NCBI RefSeq assembly: GCF_009834765.1
Contig: NZ_WVHP01000021.1
Span: forward strand, 124,001-188,000
Source of the DNA: Saccharibacter sp. EH611
Lineage (GTDB): Bacteria; Pseudomonadota; Alphaproteobacteria; Acetobacterales; Acetobacteraceae
Direction: 5' to 3'
Length of the DNA: 64,000 nt
Position 1 is the stretch's first letter, and every line of letters begins with the position of its first letter. Below the pieces are notes generated by a model. That model was not told the DNA's origin. It saw only the letters and a list, made by a program, of their open reading frames with translations, and ran no database searches. Of this stretch, positions 53,670-62,767 are shown one piece after another. Position numbers and translations under genes: made by a program.

Positions 53670-54567
53670 TCACCTCTCGTCACGTTGTGGTTTCGTTGCG
53701 CTCGTAGGGGCGCCTAACGCTGGGAAATCCACACTCCTTAACCGCATGGCAGGCGCTAAGCTTTCCATTGTTAGCCCTAAGGCGCAGACAACGCGTTTTC
53801 GGACATTGGGCATCGTCATGCGGGAGCAGACGCAGCTGATTTTTGTTGACCTCCCAGGGATCTTTAAACCAAGGCGGCGGCTTGATCGGGCGATGGTGAA
53901 TGCTGCGTGGAGTGGTGCTCAAGATGCTGACCTGACGCTCTTTATGATTGATGCCCGGCGTGGCTTGGCTGATGATGTGCGCGAGATTATGGGGCGGCTC
54001 GCTGAGAGCAAGCGTACCATTTGGCTTGTGCTCAACAAGACAGACATGGTGAGTCCACAGCAGCTCCTGCCTTTAACGCAAGAGGTGAGTGATACGCTGA
54101 AGGTTGATCAGGTTTTTATGGTCAGCGCCCGCTCTGGTGACGGTGTGGATGAGCTATTGGATCATTTGGCGCGAGCTATGCCGGAAGGCCCGTATCTCTA
54201 CCCTGAAGATGATTTAACCGATTTGCCGGATCGCTTGTTGGCCGCTGAAATGGTGCGTGAGCAAGTGTTCTTACAAACACATGAAGAAATCCCGTACCAT
54301 GCGACGGTTGAAACAGAATCGTTCAAACAGCGTCGTGATGGATCGGTGCGGATTGATGTGACGATTTATGTCTCTCGTCCTGGTCATAAGGCTATTTTGA
54401 TTGGCGAAAGAGGCAGTCGAATCCGTGAAATTGGCATGCGGGCACGGCGTTATCTGGAGCCATTGTTGGACTGTCCGTGCCATTTATTCCTGAATGTAAA
54501 GGAACGTGCCGAGTGGGATAAAGAAACAGCCCGTTTACGTGCGTTGGGTCTTGATGAGTATGGCTAA
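53662..54567 (+). CDS. era: GTPase Era
   Basis: Essential GTPase that binds 16S rRNA during 30S assembly. G motifs: GAPNAGKSTLLNRM (G1), PKAQTTRFR (G2), DLPGIF (G3) and LNKTDM (G4). A KH domain follows, with GERGSRIREIGMRARRYLE. Length is 301, normal. AGGAGAAAA precedes the ATG, which sits inside the end of rnc. It is the last gene of the first cluster, with 110 bp before pyrH. Confidence 0.97.
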   Translation: MPDHLSSRCGFVALVGAPNAGKSTLLNRMAGAKLSIVSPKAQTTRFRTLGIVMREQTQLIFVDLPGIFKPRRRLDRAMVNAAWSGAQDADLTLFMIDARRGLADDVREIMGRLAESKRTIWLVLNKTDMVSPQQLLPLTQEVSDTLKVDQVFMVSARSGDGVDELLDHLARAMPEGPYLYPEDDLTDLPDRLLAAEMVREQVFLQTHEEIPYHATVETESFKQRRDGSVRIDVTIYVSRPGHKAILIGERGSRIREIGMRARRYLEPLLDCPCHLFLNVKERAEWDKETARLRALGLDEYG

Positions 54568-54677
54568 GCTTTTCGCAAAGGAGTTGCGCTCTCTGACTTG
54601 TTCCCAGAGGCGTGGCTCTGTATGTAGGGGGGAACCGTATTTTTCAAAGACATCAGAGTTAAGAGAGCCGGCACGAT

Positions 54678-55442
54678 ATGAGCACCGCTGCGCGAGAACA
54701 GAAGTTTCCCTATAAACGCGTCCTGCTCAAGGTGTCAGGTGAAGCGTTAATGGGGAAGGGGTCTTCTGGTGTAGATCCCGAAATGGTGGACATGGTGGCC
54801 GCCGATATTGCTGCGGTTGCAGCTAAAGGCGGGCAAGTTTGCTTAGTTGTTGGCGGGGGGAATATCTTCCGCGGATTAGCTGCTGCCGCTAAGGGAATGG
54901 ATCGCGTTCAAGGCGATTATGCCGGAATGTTGGCAACGGTTATTAACGCCCTTATGCTTCAAAATGCTCTGGAACGGCGTGAGATTGAAACGCGTGTGAT
55001 GACGGCTATCCGGATGGAATCGATTGCGGAACCTTATATCCGCCGTCGTGCTGTGCGTCATATGGAAAAAGGGCGCGTTGTAATTTTTGCAGCAGGCACG
55101 GGGAACCCATTCTTCACGACTGACACAGCTGCCGCATTGCGTGCTAACGAAATGGAGTGTGACGCTCTGTTTAAAGGCACGCAGGTAGATGGTGTCTATG
55201 CCGCCGACCCACGTCATCACCCTGATGCGGAGCGTTATGACGAGCTAACCTATATGGATGCGCTTGCTCGTAATCTTCAGGTGATGGATGCCGCGGCGGT
55301 GAGCTTGGCACGAGAGAATTCCTTGCCTATCGTCGTCTTCAACATTCATGCTCCAGGCGCTTTTGCGACGGCGATGCGTGGAGAAGGGCGTTTTACCCGG
55401 ATTGTCGAAAAGAGCACGGGAACAGAGCCTTCAGGCTCTTAA
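54678..55442 (+). CDS. pyrH: UMP kinase
   Basis: Phosphorylates UMP to UDP with ATP; bacterial UMP kinase is allosterically regulated by GTP and UTP. Amino-acid-kinase motifs are [19 protein letters not shown] and [23 protein letters not shown]. The 254-residue length is slightly above typical owing to a short N-terminal tail. It begins the second cluster with frr, as in most bacteria. The usual upstream rpsB-tsf pair is not in this window. The era-pyrH gap shows possible weak pairing only. Confidence 0.96.
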   Translation: MSTAAREQKFPYKRVLLKVSGEALMGKGSSGVDPEMVDMVAADIAAVAAKGGQVCLVVGGGNIFRGLAAAAKGMDRVQGDYAGMLATVINALMLQNALERREIETRVMTAIRMESIAEPYIRRRAVRHMEKGRVVIFAAGTGNPFFTTDTAAALRANEMECDALFKGTQVDGVYAADPRHHPDAERYDELTYMDALARNLQVMDAAAVSLARENSLPIVVFNIHAPGAFATAMRGEGRFTRIVEKSTGTEPSGS

Positions 55443-55493
55443 GATTAAGACATTATTGCGAGAGAGTACTGTCTTAAACGAAAGGAATTATCC

Positions 55494-56060
55494 ATGAGTG
55501 TCGAATTAAATGATCTCCTTGAAGACCTAAAGCGTCGTATGGAAGGCGCTCTTGAGAGTTTGCGCCGTGACCTTTCGGGGTTACGCTCAGGCCGTGCAAG
55601 CCCAAATTTGCTCGAGCCTATTCGTGTTGAAGCGTATGGTTCTGTCATGCCGATGTCTCAGGTGGGGTCGATTGCCGTGCCAGAAGCACGGATGTTGACG
55701 GTTTCTGTTTGGGATAATGCTCTGGTTGGGGCTGTTGAGCGCGCTATTCGCGATAGCGGTTTAGGCCTAAACCCTGCCGCTGAAGGGCAGACCATTCGGG
55801 TGCCGATCCCACAGTTGACGGAAGAACGCCGCAAAGAGATGGCCAAAGCTGCGGCTCGTTATGCTGAGAATGCTCGTATTGCTGTGCGCGGTGTGCGTCG
55901 TGATGGTATGGACACGACAAAGGCGCAGGAAAAGAAAAGCGAGATCAGTCAGGATGATATGAAGAGCTGGACAGCGGCCATTCAGAAGCTGACAGACGAG
56001 CATATTAGCAAGGTTGATTCGATTCTTGCTGATAAAGAACGCGACATCAAGCAGGTCTGA
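55494..56060 (+). CDS. frr: Ribosome-recycling factor
   Basis: Splits the post-termination ribosome together with EF-G. The 188-residue protein matches RRF throughout: [56 protein letters not shown], and [31 protein letters not shown]. Helical-bundle domain I and the beta-rich domain II are both complete. AAAGGAATT precedes the ATG. It lies 51 nt after pyrH and 13 nt before the likely uppS start. Confidence 0.97.
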   Translation: MSVELNDLLEDLKRRMEGALESLRRDLSGLRSGRASPNLLEPIRVEAYGSVMPMSQVGSIAVPEARMLTVSVWDNALVGAVERAIRDSGLGLNPAAEGQTIRVPIPQLTEERRKEMAKAAARYAENARIAVRGVRRDGMDTTKAQEKKSEISQDDMKSWTAAIQKLTDEHISKVDSILADKERDIKQV

Positions 56061-56073
56061 TGGCGGTAAGACG

Positions 56074-56844
56074 TTGACTTCTTCTTCTCACTCTTCTGCC
56101 TCTACTACGCTAGGGGCAGAGGTGACACCGCGGCATATCGCCATCATTATGGACGGTAATGGGCGCTGGGCGCGTCGTCGTGGTGTGCCTGTAGCGCAGG
56201 GCCATAAGGAAGGCGGCGAAGCCGTGCAGCGTTGCGTGCGTGCGGCCCTGAAAAATGAGGTGCCGTTCCTCACGCTGTACGCTTTTTCTTCCGAAAACTG
56301 GCGTCGCTCTCATGAGGAAGTGGGAGAGTTGACGTCTCTGTTGCGTTTTTATCTCAAGCACAAACTCGCTGATTTGCACCGCCAAGGTGTGCGGTTGCGC
56401 ATTATTGGAGAGCCGGAGCATTTCGGTGCTGCTGTGTGTCAGGAACTCCAACGTGCGGAAGAGAAAACAGCGCAAAATAAGCGTTTAACGATGCTTTTAG
56501 CATTATCTTATGGTGGTCGCGCCGAGATGGTGGGAGCGGCTCGTTCGCTAGCTTGTAAAGTTGAAGCAGGCCTCCTTCATGCTGATGATATTGATGAAAC
56601 TGCCTTAAGTGCCTCATTGCAAACGCACGACATTCCCGATCCAGACGTGATTGTACGAACCAGCGGTGAGAAGCGTCTGTCTAACTTCCTCTTATGGCAA
56701 TCTGCTTACGCTGAGCTGATTTTTTTGGAAAAACTATGGCCTGATTTTCAGGAAAGTGACTTTTCAGACATTATACAGCGTTATGCACGCCGTCAGCGTC
56801 GTTTTGGTGGAAGACCTTTAGGAGAGGAGAAAGCATCATCGTGA
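56074..56844 (+). CDS. uppS: Undecaprenyl diphosphate synthase (isoprenyl transferase)
   Basis: Makes the C55 lipid carrier for peptidoglycan and surface polysaccharides by adding isopentenyl units to farnesyl diphosphate. The catalytic N-terminal motif is IIMDGNGRWARRR. The conserved LTLYAFSSENWRR and RTSGEKRLSNFLLWQSAYAELIF complete the family signature. A TTG at 56074 is the likely start, giving 256 residues. Upstream in-frame Met codons overlap frr and would add a non-homologous extension. The last four bases (GTGA) overlap the cdsA start. Confidence 0.93.
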   Translation: MTSSSHSSASTTLGAEVTPRHIAIIMDGNGRWARRRGVPVAQGHKEGGEAVQRCVRAALKNEVPFLTLYAFSSENWRRSHEEVGELTSLLRFYLKHKLADLHRQGVRLRIIGEPEHFGAAVCQELQRAEEKTAQNKRLTMLLALSYGGRAEMVGAARSLACKVEAGLLHADDIDETALSASLQTHDIPDPDVIVRTSGEKRLSNFLLWQSAYAELIFLEKLWPDFQESDFSDIIQRYARRQRRFGGRPLGEEKASS

Positions 56845-57614
56845 CGGAACTTCAGAAGCGTCTGTTATCGAGTGCTGTTTTAGTTCCTGTGGCGGTGGCC
56901 TGCTTGTGGTATGGGCGCTGGGCGTATGATGCCCTTCTCTTGGCTGTTATGGTAGGGATGGTCTGGGAAGGGGCTACGCTACTTGGGCAACAGATGCGCT
57001 GTTTGCGTGGTGCTTTGCTTCTGTTGTGGCCGTTTTGTGCTGGTGTTCTGGCTATTAAAGAACAATGGTTAAGCGTTCTCTATCTTGCTCTGGCGGCGCT
57101 TTTCTTTGGTGTGCGTCTATGGGGGGCTGTTCTTGTCTCTCTTATTGGAGGAAGCGCATTACTCTATTTGCGTGCCCGCCCCGATGGGTTGTATGAAACC
57201 TTATTCGTTATGGCTGTTGTTGTCGCAAGTGATAGCAGCGCCTATGCGGTTGGACGGCTTATAGGGGGAGCGAAGTTGGCGCCTTCTATTTCTCCGGGGA
57301 AAACGATTTCCGGCTCTCTTGGCGGATTGTTTGGTGCCGCTCTTATGGGCGGTATAATTGCTCATTTTGCTATGGGATATTGGTGTGGTTTTGCTTTCCT
57401 TTGGGGAGCTGTGGTTGGTGTGGCTGCTCAATGTGGGGATTTAGGCGAGAGTGCGTTTAAGCGTCGTCTTGGCGTTAAGGACTCTGGTGCCCTTATCCCG
57501 GGACATGGCGGTTTATTAGATCGTTTTGATGGTCTTCTTCTTGCAGCACCTTTAGCAGCATTGATTGCACTTTTGAGCCACCATAAGCCTCTGTGGCTGT
57601 TGGGGGCTGGGTAG
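56841..57614 (+). CDS. cdsA: Phosphatidate cytidylyltransferase
   Basis: Membrane enzyme forming CDP-diacylglycerol from phosphatidic acid and CTP, the precursor of all phospholipids. The C-terminal signature is present: ESAFKRRLGVKDSGALIPGHGGLLDRFDG. About seven to eight hydrophobic helices cover the 257 residues. GTG start overlapping uppS by 4 nt, so translation is coupled. It is followed by a 106-bp gap before dxr. Confidence 0.94.
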   Translation: MTELQKRLLSSAVLVPVAVACLWYGRWAYDALLLAVMVGMVWEGATLLGQQMRCLRGALLLLWPFCAGVLAIKEQWLSVLYLALAALFFGVRLWGAVLVSLIGGSALLYLRARPDGLYETLFVMAVVVASDSSAYAVGRLIGGAKLAPSISPGKTISGSLGGLFGAALMGGIIAHFAMGYWCGFAFLWGAVVGVAAQCGDLGESAFKRRLGVKDSGALIPGHGGLLDRFDGLLLAAPLAALIALLSHHKPLWLLGAG

Positions 57615-57679
57615 TCTTGCCCTAAGAAGAACCAAGTTTTGTTAGTCGATCATGGTTGGTGTGAATAGTATTTGATCGG

Positions 57680-57696
57680 CATGTTTCGTAAACATG
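57680..57696. repeat. Short palindrome upstream of dxr
   Basis: CATGTTT (57680-57686) and AAACATG (57690-57696) with a 3-nt centre, 24 nt before the dxr start. It could be a small operator or an mRNA hairpin. Confidence 0.5.
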
Positions 57697-57720
57697 ACGT
57701 GAGGTGAGGAGCGTAATCTC

Positions 57721-58899
57721 ATGACAGATGGCCCTAGACGGCGGCGTATCAGCGTATTGGGAAGTACTGGCAGTATCGGGACGTCAACGGTTGATCTGCT
57801 AAAACGCATAGCGGACGATATTACGGTGCGTGCTTTAGTTGGTGGGCAAAATGCGCAGCTTCTGGCTCAGCAAGCGCGTGAGCTAAAGGCCGAATGGGCG
57901 GTTATCCACGATGAAACCCGTTATGACGAGCTTAAAGCCCTTCTGGATGGGAGTGGTGTGCGCGTTGCGGCGGGGCGTCAGGCTGTGATTGAGGCAGGTG
58001 CTTTGGAGGCAGACTGGACGATGGCGGCCATTACCGGTGCGGCTGGCCTCGCGCCAACACTGGAAGCTGTTAAAAACGGGAATGCTGTCGCTCTTGCTAA
58101 CAAAGAAGCGCTTGTGTGTGCGGGCGATGTGATGCTTCAGGCCGTGAAAGATGCGGGCGCTACGCTCTTGCCGGTTGATTCAGAACATAACGCTATTGCC
58201 CAATCCCTTGGTGATAATGATCCGGCCTCTGTCGAGAAAATTATCCTTACGGCTTCTGGAGGGCCCTTCCGCACGGCAACGCGTGAGGAAATGGCCGTTG
58301 CAACCCCAGAGCAGGCACTGAAACACCCGACCTGGTCTATGGGAGCGAAAATCACGATTGATTCGGCTTCTATGGCCAATAAAGGTCTTGAGGTGATTGA
58401 AGCAGCTCGTCTGTTCGGGCTTGATGAACAGCAGATTGACGTGCTTGTTCATCCACAATCAGCCGTACATGGCATGGTGCGCTATAAGGATGGAAGCTTC
58501 GTGGCGCAGATGGGGTCAGCGGATATGCGCATTCCCATTTCACACACGTTAGCGTGGCCTACGCGTATGGAAACACCCTGTGAACGCTTAGATTTTGCAA
58601 AAATGGGGACGATGACCTTTGAAGAGGCTGATGAGACGCGCTTTATTCCATTGCGTCTTGCTCGACAGGTGCTGCGCGCAGGTGGCATGGCACCGACAGT
58701 TTTTTCTGCTGCGAATGAAGTGGCTGTTGAAGCGTTCTTGGATGGGCGGATCCGTTTCCTTGGTATTGGTGAGCTGATTGACGCGTCATTGCAAGCGATG
58801 CCGAGTAACCCAGAACCACAAGAACTTGACGATATTTATGAGTGGGATCGGCGCGGGCGTGAGTTGGCGCGTGAGCAGATCGCTCGGATGGGATCATGA
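57721..58899 (+). CDS. dxr: 1-deoxy-D-xylulose-5-phosphate reductoisomerase
   Basis: Second step of the non-mevalonate (MEP) isoprenoid pathway, NADPH-dependent. N-terminal nucleotide-binding motif ISVLGSTGSIGTSTVDLL; catalytic region LPVDSEHNAIAQSL, with ILTASGGPFR and SMGAKITIDSASMANKGLEVIEA. Full length (392). GGTGAGGAG lies about 10 nt before the ATG. Its products feed UppS two genes upstream. The stop overlaps the rseP start by 4 nt. Confidence 0.97.
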   Translation: MTDGPRRRRISVLGSTGSIGTSTVDLLKRIADDITVRALVGGQNAQLLAQQARELKAEWAVIHDETRYDELKALLDGSGVRVAAGRQAVIEAGALEADWTMAAITGAAGLAPTLEAVKNGNAVALANKEALVCAGDVMLQAVKDAGATLLPVDSEHNAIAQSLGDNDPASVEKIILTASGGPFRTATREEMAVATPEQALKHPTWSMGAKITIDSASMANKGLEVIEAARLFGLDEQQIDVLVHPQSAVHGMVRYKDGSFVAQMGSADMRIPISHTLAWPTRMETPCERLDFAKMGTMTFEEADETRFIPLRLARQVLRAGGMAPTVFSAANEVAVEAFLDGRIRFLGIGELIDASLQAMPSNPEPQELDDIYEWDRRGRELAREQIARMGS

Positions 58900-60002
58900 T
58901 GCACACGGTTGAGAGTATTCTTATAGGTATTTTAGTGCTGAGCGTGGTCGTTTTTGTCCATGAGCTTGGGCATTATTTAGCGGCGCGCTGGCGGCATATT
59001 AAGGTGGATGTTTTTTCCATCGGTTTCGGCCCGGCCCTTACGTCGTGGTATGATCGTGCGGGAACGCGTTGGCAGTTAAGTGCTCTTCCTTTGGGAGGAT
59101 ACGTAAAGCTGCACGGCTTCGGGGGGGATGATTCTTCTGATGAGGCTGTTGACGATGATGAAGCTTTTCATAGAAAGCCGGTATTGTCGCGTGCAATCGT
59201 GACGGTCATGGGGCCTGTCTTTAATTTCATTTTCACAATTATCATTTTCATCGGATTATTTGGCTTTTATGGCCATTCTGAGGTTCGCCCAGATGTAGGA
59301 GAGATTGAGCCGGGGAGTGTCGCTCAAAAAGCTGGCCTTCATGTTGGCGATCATCTGACGTCTCTTAATGGTCGCACGCTTTTGGGTGTGGCTGATTTAC
59401 AGGCTCAGATTAGCGCTCATCCAGGAGAGAATGTGACACTGGGCTTGAGCCGCCAAGGGCAGGACTTGGCATTGCCGCTTACTCTAGGGGAAAAAGGGCA
59501 GGCTGGTCATAAAACAGGCTATCTGGGTGTTAGGTTTAGCATTGTCATCGGTAAGGCGCTTCCTTTCTATGAGGCTGTTCCTATGGCCTTTGAAAAAACG
59601 TGGGATCTGTGTGTGCAGGTTTTACAAAGCGTGTGGCAGATTATCAGTGGCCAACGCAGCGCATCGCAGCTTTCGGGGACGATTGGTATTATCCATGCCT
59701 CTGGACAGGTGGCCCATTATGGTTGGGTGAGTTTGCTGCTGTTCGTTGCCGCTATTTCGACCAGTTTGGGGCTCTTTAATCTGTTTCCCATCCCAATGCT
59801 TGATGGTGGTCATCTGGTTTTTTATGCGGCAGAGGCGATTATGGGGCGCCCTGTATCTGAGCGTGTGCAAGGATATGCTCTGCAAGCTGGTTTAAGCCTT
59901 GTCTTAGTCTTGTTCTTATTTACGGGATATAATGACTTGAGAAATTTAGGTTTTTTCCACAAGATTGAAAGCATCTCTCATTGGGTATTTTCACAGCATT
60001 AG
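58896..60002 (+). CDS. rseP: RseP-family intramembrane site-2 metalloprotease
   Basis: M50 zinc protease in the inner membrane; in other bacteria it cleaves anti-sigma factors and remnant signal peptides. Zinc motif HELGH at residues 22-26 within VVVFVHELGHYLAARW. A PDZ domain (about 120-210, GSVAQKAGLHVGDHLTSLNG) faces the periplasm. The second membrane motif is NLFPIPMLDGGH. The 368-residue length fits RseP with a single PDZ domain. Start overlaps dxr; bamA follows after 170 bp. Confidence 0.94.
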   Translation: MMHTVESILIGILVLSVVVFVHELGHYLAARWRHIKVDVFSIGFGPALTSWYDRAGTRWQLSALPLGGYVKLHGFGGDDSSDEAVDDDEAFHRKPVLSRAIVTVMGPVFNFIFTIIIFIGLFGFYGHSEVRPDVGEIEPGSVAQKAGLHVGDHLTSLNGRTLLGVADLQAQISAHPGENVTLGLSRQGQDLALPLTLGEKGQAGHKTGYLGVRFSIVIGKALPFYEAVPMAFEKTWDLCVQVLQSVWQIISGQRSASQLSGTIGIIHASGQVAHYGWVSLLLFVAAISTSLGLFNLFPIPMLDGGHLVFYAAEAIMGRPVSERVQGYALQAGLSLVLVLFLFTGYNDLRNLGFFHKIESISHWVFSQH

Positions 60003-60031
60003 TGCAATGGTAAGAGATGACATGTGAGAAT

Positions 60032-60078
60032 ATGCGAAAAATGTCATTATGAGGCTTAGTGTCTGCGTCTTTTCGCAT
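60032..60078. repeat. Inverted repeat between rseP and bamA
   Basis: ATGCGAAAA (60032-60040) pairs with TTTTCGCAT (60070-60078), 29 nt apart, with partly matching outer flanks (GAGA..TCTC). It may be a leader hairpin of the bamA mRNA or a terminator-like element. There is no downstream T tract. Confidence 0.4.
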
Positions 60079-60172
60079 GTATCTCTTGCGCAGAGGGTGA
60101 GTTTTCAGATACCTCGCATAAGACATGGCGCGATAGGGTCTTTATAAGAATCTGGGACGAGGAATACCGGTT

Positions 60173-62707
60173 TTGTCAGGAATACGCATAGAAGGTCTTC
60201 GGCCTGTAGCCGTCCGATTAGCTCTGCTGGCCTCGGCCTGCTTGTTTCCTGCCTATTTTTGTGATGCAGAGGCGGCGTTTGTTCATCGTCAGACCCCTCA
60301 TCACACAAAAAGGCACCACCAGAGCGCTGCACGTCATAGCGTTGCCTTGGGTAAGCAGGACACTTCTCAAGTGCCTGAGGGAGGCGTTGCCGAATCTATT
60401 GTTGTCAAAGGCAATACGCGCATCGAAACAAGCACTGTCCTCTCTTATATGGTGGTGCAGCCGGGTGACAGTTTCAATAGGGACGCCTTAAATCGGTCGT
60501 TAAAAACACTCTATGCGACGGGTTTGTTTCGGGATGTGACGTTCCGTCGTGAAGGCTCCACATTGCTGGTGCAACTGGTTGAAAATCCTATTGTGAACCG
60601 TATTGTTTTTGAGGGCAATCATGCCCTTAAAGACGCTGAAATTATGAAGGAATTAAACCTTCGTCCACGCGCCGTGTTTTCAACGCAGACTATTGCGGCT
60701 GATCGCCAAAAGATTTTGAATATGTATGCGGGGCGGGCGCGTTATGGTGCTACGGTGACACCGCAGATTATTCGCCTATCGCATAACCGTGTTGATGTTA
60801 TTTTTAATATCAACGAAGCACGTCAAAGCCTCGTGAAGAAAATTGTCTTCGTCGGCAATCATTCTTTTAGCGAAGCGGCATTGTCGAACGTCGTATCGTC
60901 TAAAGAATCAGCATGGTATCGCTTCTTCTCTTCTTCAGATGAATATAACCCAGAGCGTGTGCGGTATGATGCGGAGCTTCTGCGCCGTTTCTACCTGCAT
61001 AATGGGTTTGTTGATTTCCGTATGATTGATGCGACGGGTGAGCTGTCGCCAGATCATAAGACGTTCTACATTACGTTTACCTTTAAAGAAGGGCCACGTT
61101 ACCGGCTGGGTAAGATTGATGTGCGGTCTAATATCCATCACGTGACAGCGAAGATGATGAGACCTCATATTGAGGTCTATAAAAACCAATATTACGACGG
61201 AACGGCTATTCAAAACAACTCAACCGATATGCAGGATTGGTTGCAGGGCAATGGCCACCCATTCGCTATGGTGCGGACAGAAATCGCTCGTAATCCTGAA
61301 AAGAAGATCGTTAATCTTCTCTATGACATTGTCGAAGGGCCCCATGTTTACGTTGAGCGTTTAGACGTCAACGGGAATACGATTACACGGGATTCGGTTA
61401 TCCGCCGGAACTTACCTGTAGCCGAGGGTGATGCCTACACGCCGTCCACCCGTAAATATGCGCGTATGGCGTTACAGGATCTTGGCTATTTTAGCAGTGT
61501 TTCAGTGGATCAAAACCAAGGTTCGGCTCCTGATAAAGTGGATCTGAGCGCCAATGTGACTGAAAAACCGACGGGGGAATTCTCTCTCGGTGGTGGTTAC
61601 TCAACCGACGTGGGTGTGTTGGGTAACCTCGCATTGAAGCAACATAACTTGCTTGGAACAGGGGTTGATGCGGGGTTCTCCGGTACGGTGGCTTATTATG
61701 AAAAGCAAGCCGACCTGTCATTGACGGATCCATACTTCCTTGGGCGTAACTTTGTTGCGGGTGCTGATATTTATTTCGTGCAGAATAACTATCAGACGTA
61801 TCAGAGCTATAATGAAGGACAATATGGTCTCTCGCTGCGTTTAGGCTATGCGTATAACCGCTATCTCTCGCAGTCATGGACTTATACGCTGGTCGATCGT
61901 CATGTCGGGAATTCGTACCCTCATACAGAATATCCCGGTTTCAGAGATGACGTTTCTTCTATTTACGTGTTGCAGTCAGCAGGCTGGTCGCTTCTTTCCC
62001 AGATCAGTACGACGTTGACATATGACCGCCGCGATAACCGCATGAGCCCACATTCTGGTTTTATGCTGTCTGCGACGGGTGATTTTGCTGGTTTAGGCGG
62101 GGATGAAAAATATGCCCGCGGCAAGTTTACGGGTGCGTATTATATTCCTCTTGATGATATTACCGGGAGCCATAGCTGGACAGTCCAATTAAAGGGCGGT
62201 GTTGGCTATATGGGGGACTGGGGCGGCCGCCATAGTGATCGTAATATTATTGATAACTTTTACCTTGGTGGTCAGAACTTGCGCGGCTTCCTTCAGGGGG
62301 GGGTGGGGCCGCGTTCTGGCCATATTCGCGGTGCTAATGGCCAATGGATACCGGGCTATGGTGGGCAGGAAGATCTGTTGGGGGGGCGTTTTATGTACAC
62401 GGCTTCCGCTCAGCTGAACTTCCCACTGCCGATGGGTGATTCTTTTGGTATTTCTGGCCGTGGGTTTATTGATGCTGGTAGTTTGGCTGGGACACGTGTT
62501 CGCCACCACTACACAAGCCAGCGCCAGGACGGATCACTCTTTACCCCCATCAATGGGAATACCTTTACACCGCGCGTTGCGGGCGGTTTGGGGATTTCTT
62601 GGCAGAGTCCATTTGGTCTTGTTAATATTGATGGTGCTGTGCCTATTCACAAGGAACGTGGTGACCGCGTTTATCCTATTCGTTTTGGGTTCGGGCAGCA
62701 GTTTTAA
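60173..62707 (+). CDS. bamA: Outer-membrane protein assembly factor BamA
   Basis: Core of the BAM machinery that folds beta-barrel proteins into the outer membrane. The 844-residue precursor has a signal sequence (about 1-34), five POTRA domains (about 70-430, the first starting ESIVVKGNTRIETSTVLSYM) and a 16-strand barrel with the VRGF-like LRGFLQGGVGPR near the end. The C-terminal residue is Phe. Start is TTG at 60173 with AGGAA upstream. The gene is followed by an OmpH/Skp-like chaperone and lpxD, the usual envelope cluster. Confidence 0.96.
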   Translation: MSGIRIEGLRPVAVRLALLASACLFPAYFCDAEAAFVHRQTPHHTKRHHQSAARHSVALGKQDTSQVPEGGVAESIVVKGNTRIETSTVLSYMVVQPGDSFNRDALNRSLKTLYATGLFRDVTFRREGSTLLVQLVENPIVNRIVFEGNHALKDAEIMKELNLRPRAVFSTQTIAADRQKILNMYAGRARYGATVTPQIIRLSHNRVDVIFNINEARQSLVKKIVFVGNHSFSEAALSNVVSSKESAWYRFFSSSDEYNPERVRYDAELLRRFYLHNGFVDFRMIDATGELSPDHKTFYITFTFKEGPRYRLGKIDVRSNIHHVTAKMMRPHIEVYKNQYYDGTAIQNNSTDMQDWLQGNGHPFAMVRTEIARNPEKKIVNLLYDIVEGPHVYVERLDVNGNTITRDSVIRRNLPVAEGDAYTPSTRKYARMALQDLGYFSSVSVDQNQGSAPDKVDLSANVTEKPTGEFSLGGGYSTDVGVLGNLALKQHNLLGTGVDAGFSGTVAYYEKQADLSLTDPYFLGRNFVAGADIYFVQNNYQTYQSYNEGQYGLSLRLGYAYNRYLSQSWTYTLVDRHVGNSYPHTEYPGFRDDVSSIYVLQSAGWSLLSQISTTLTYDRRDNRMSPHSGFMLSATGDFAGLGGDEKYARGKFTGAYYIPLDDITGSHSWTVQLKGGVGYMGDWGGRHSDRNIIDNFYLGGQNLRGFLQGGVGPRSGHIRGANGQWIPGYGGQEDLLGGRFMYTASAQLNFPLPMGDSFGISGRGFIDAGSLAGTRVRHHYTSQRQDGSLFTPINGNTFTPRVAGGLGISWQSPFGLVNIDGAVPIHKERGDRVYPIRFGFGQQF

Positions 62708-62767
62708 TTCTGTGTTGTGTCGTAATTCCCTTTTTACTGTTCTTGTATAGTTGCAGAGAGATTGATT

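Noticed and set aside
54568-54677. Possible tRNA or small RNA gene between era and pyrH
   Set aside because: No cloverleaf or CCA end; only short pairings.
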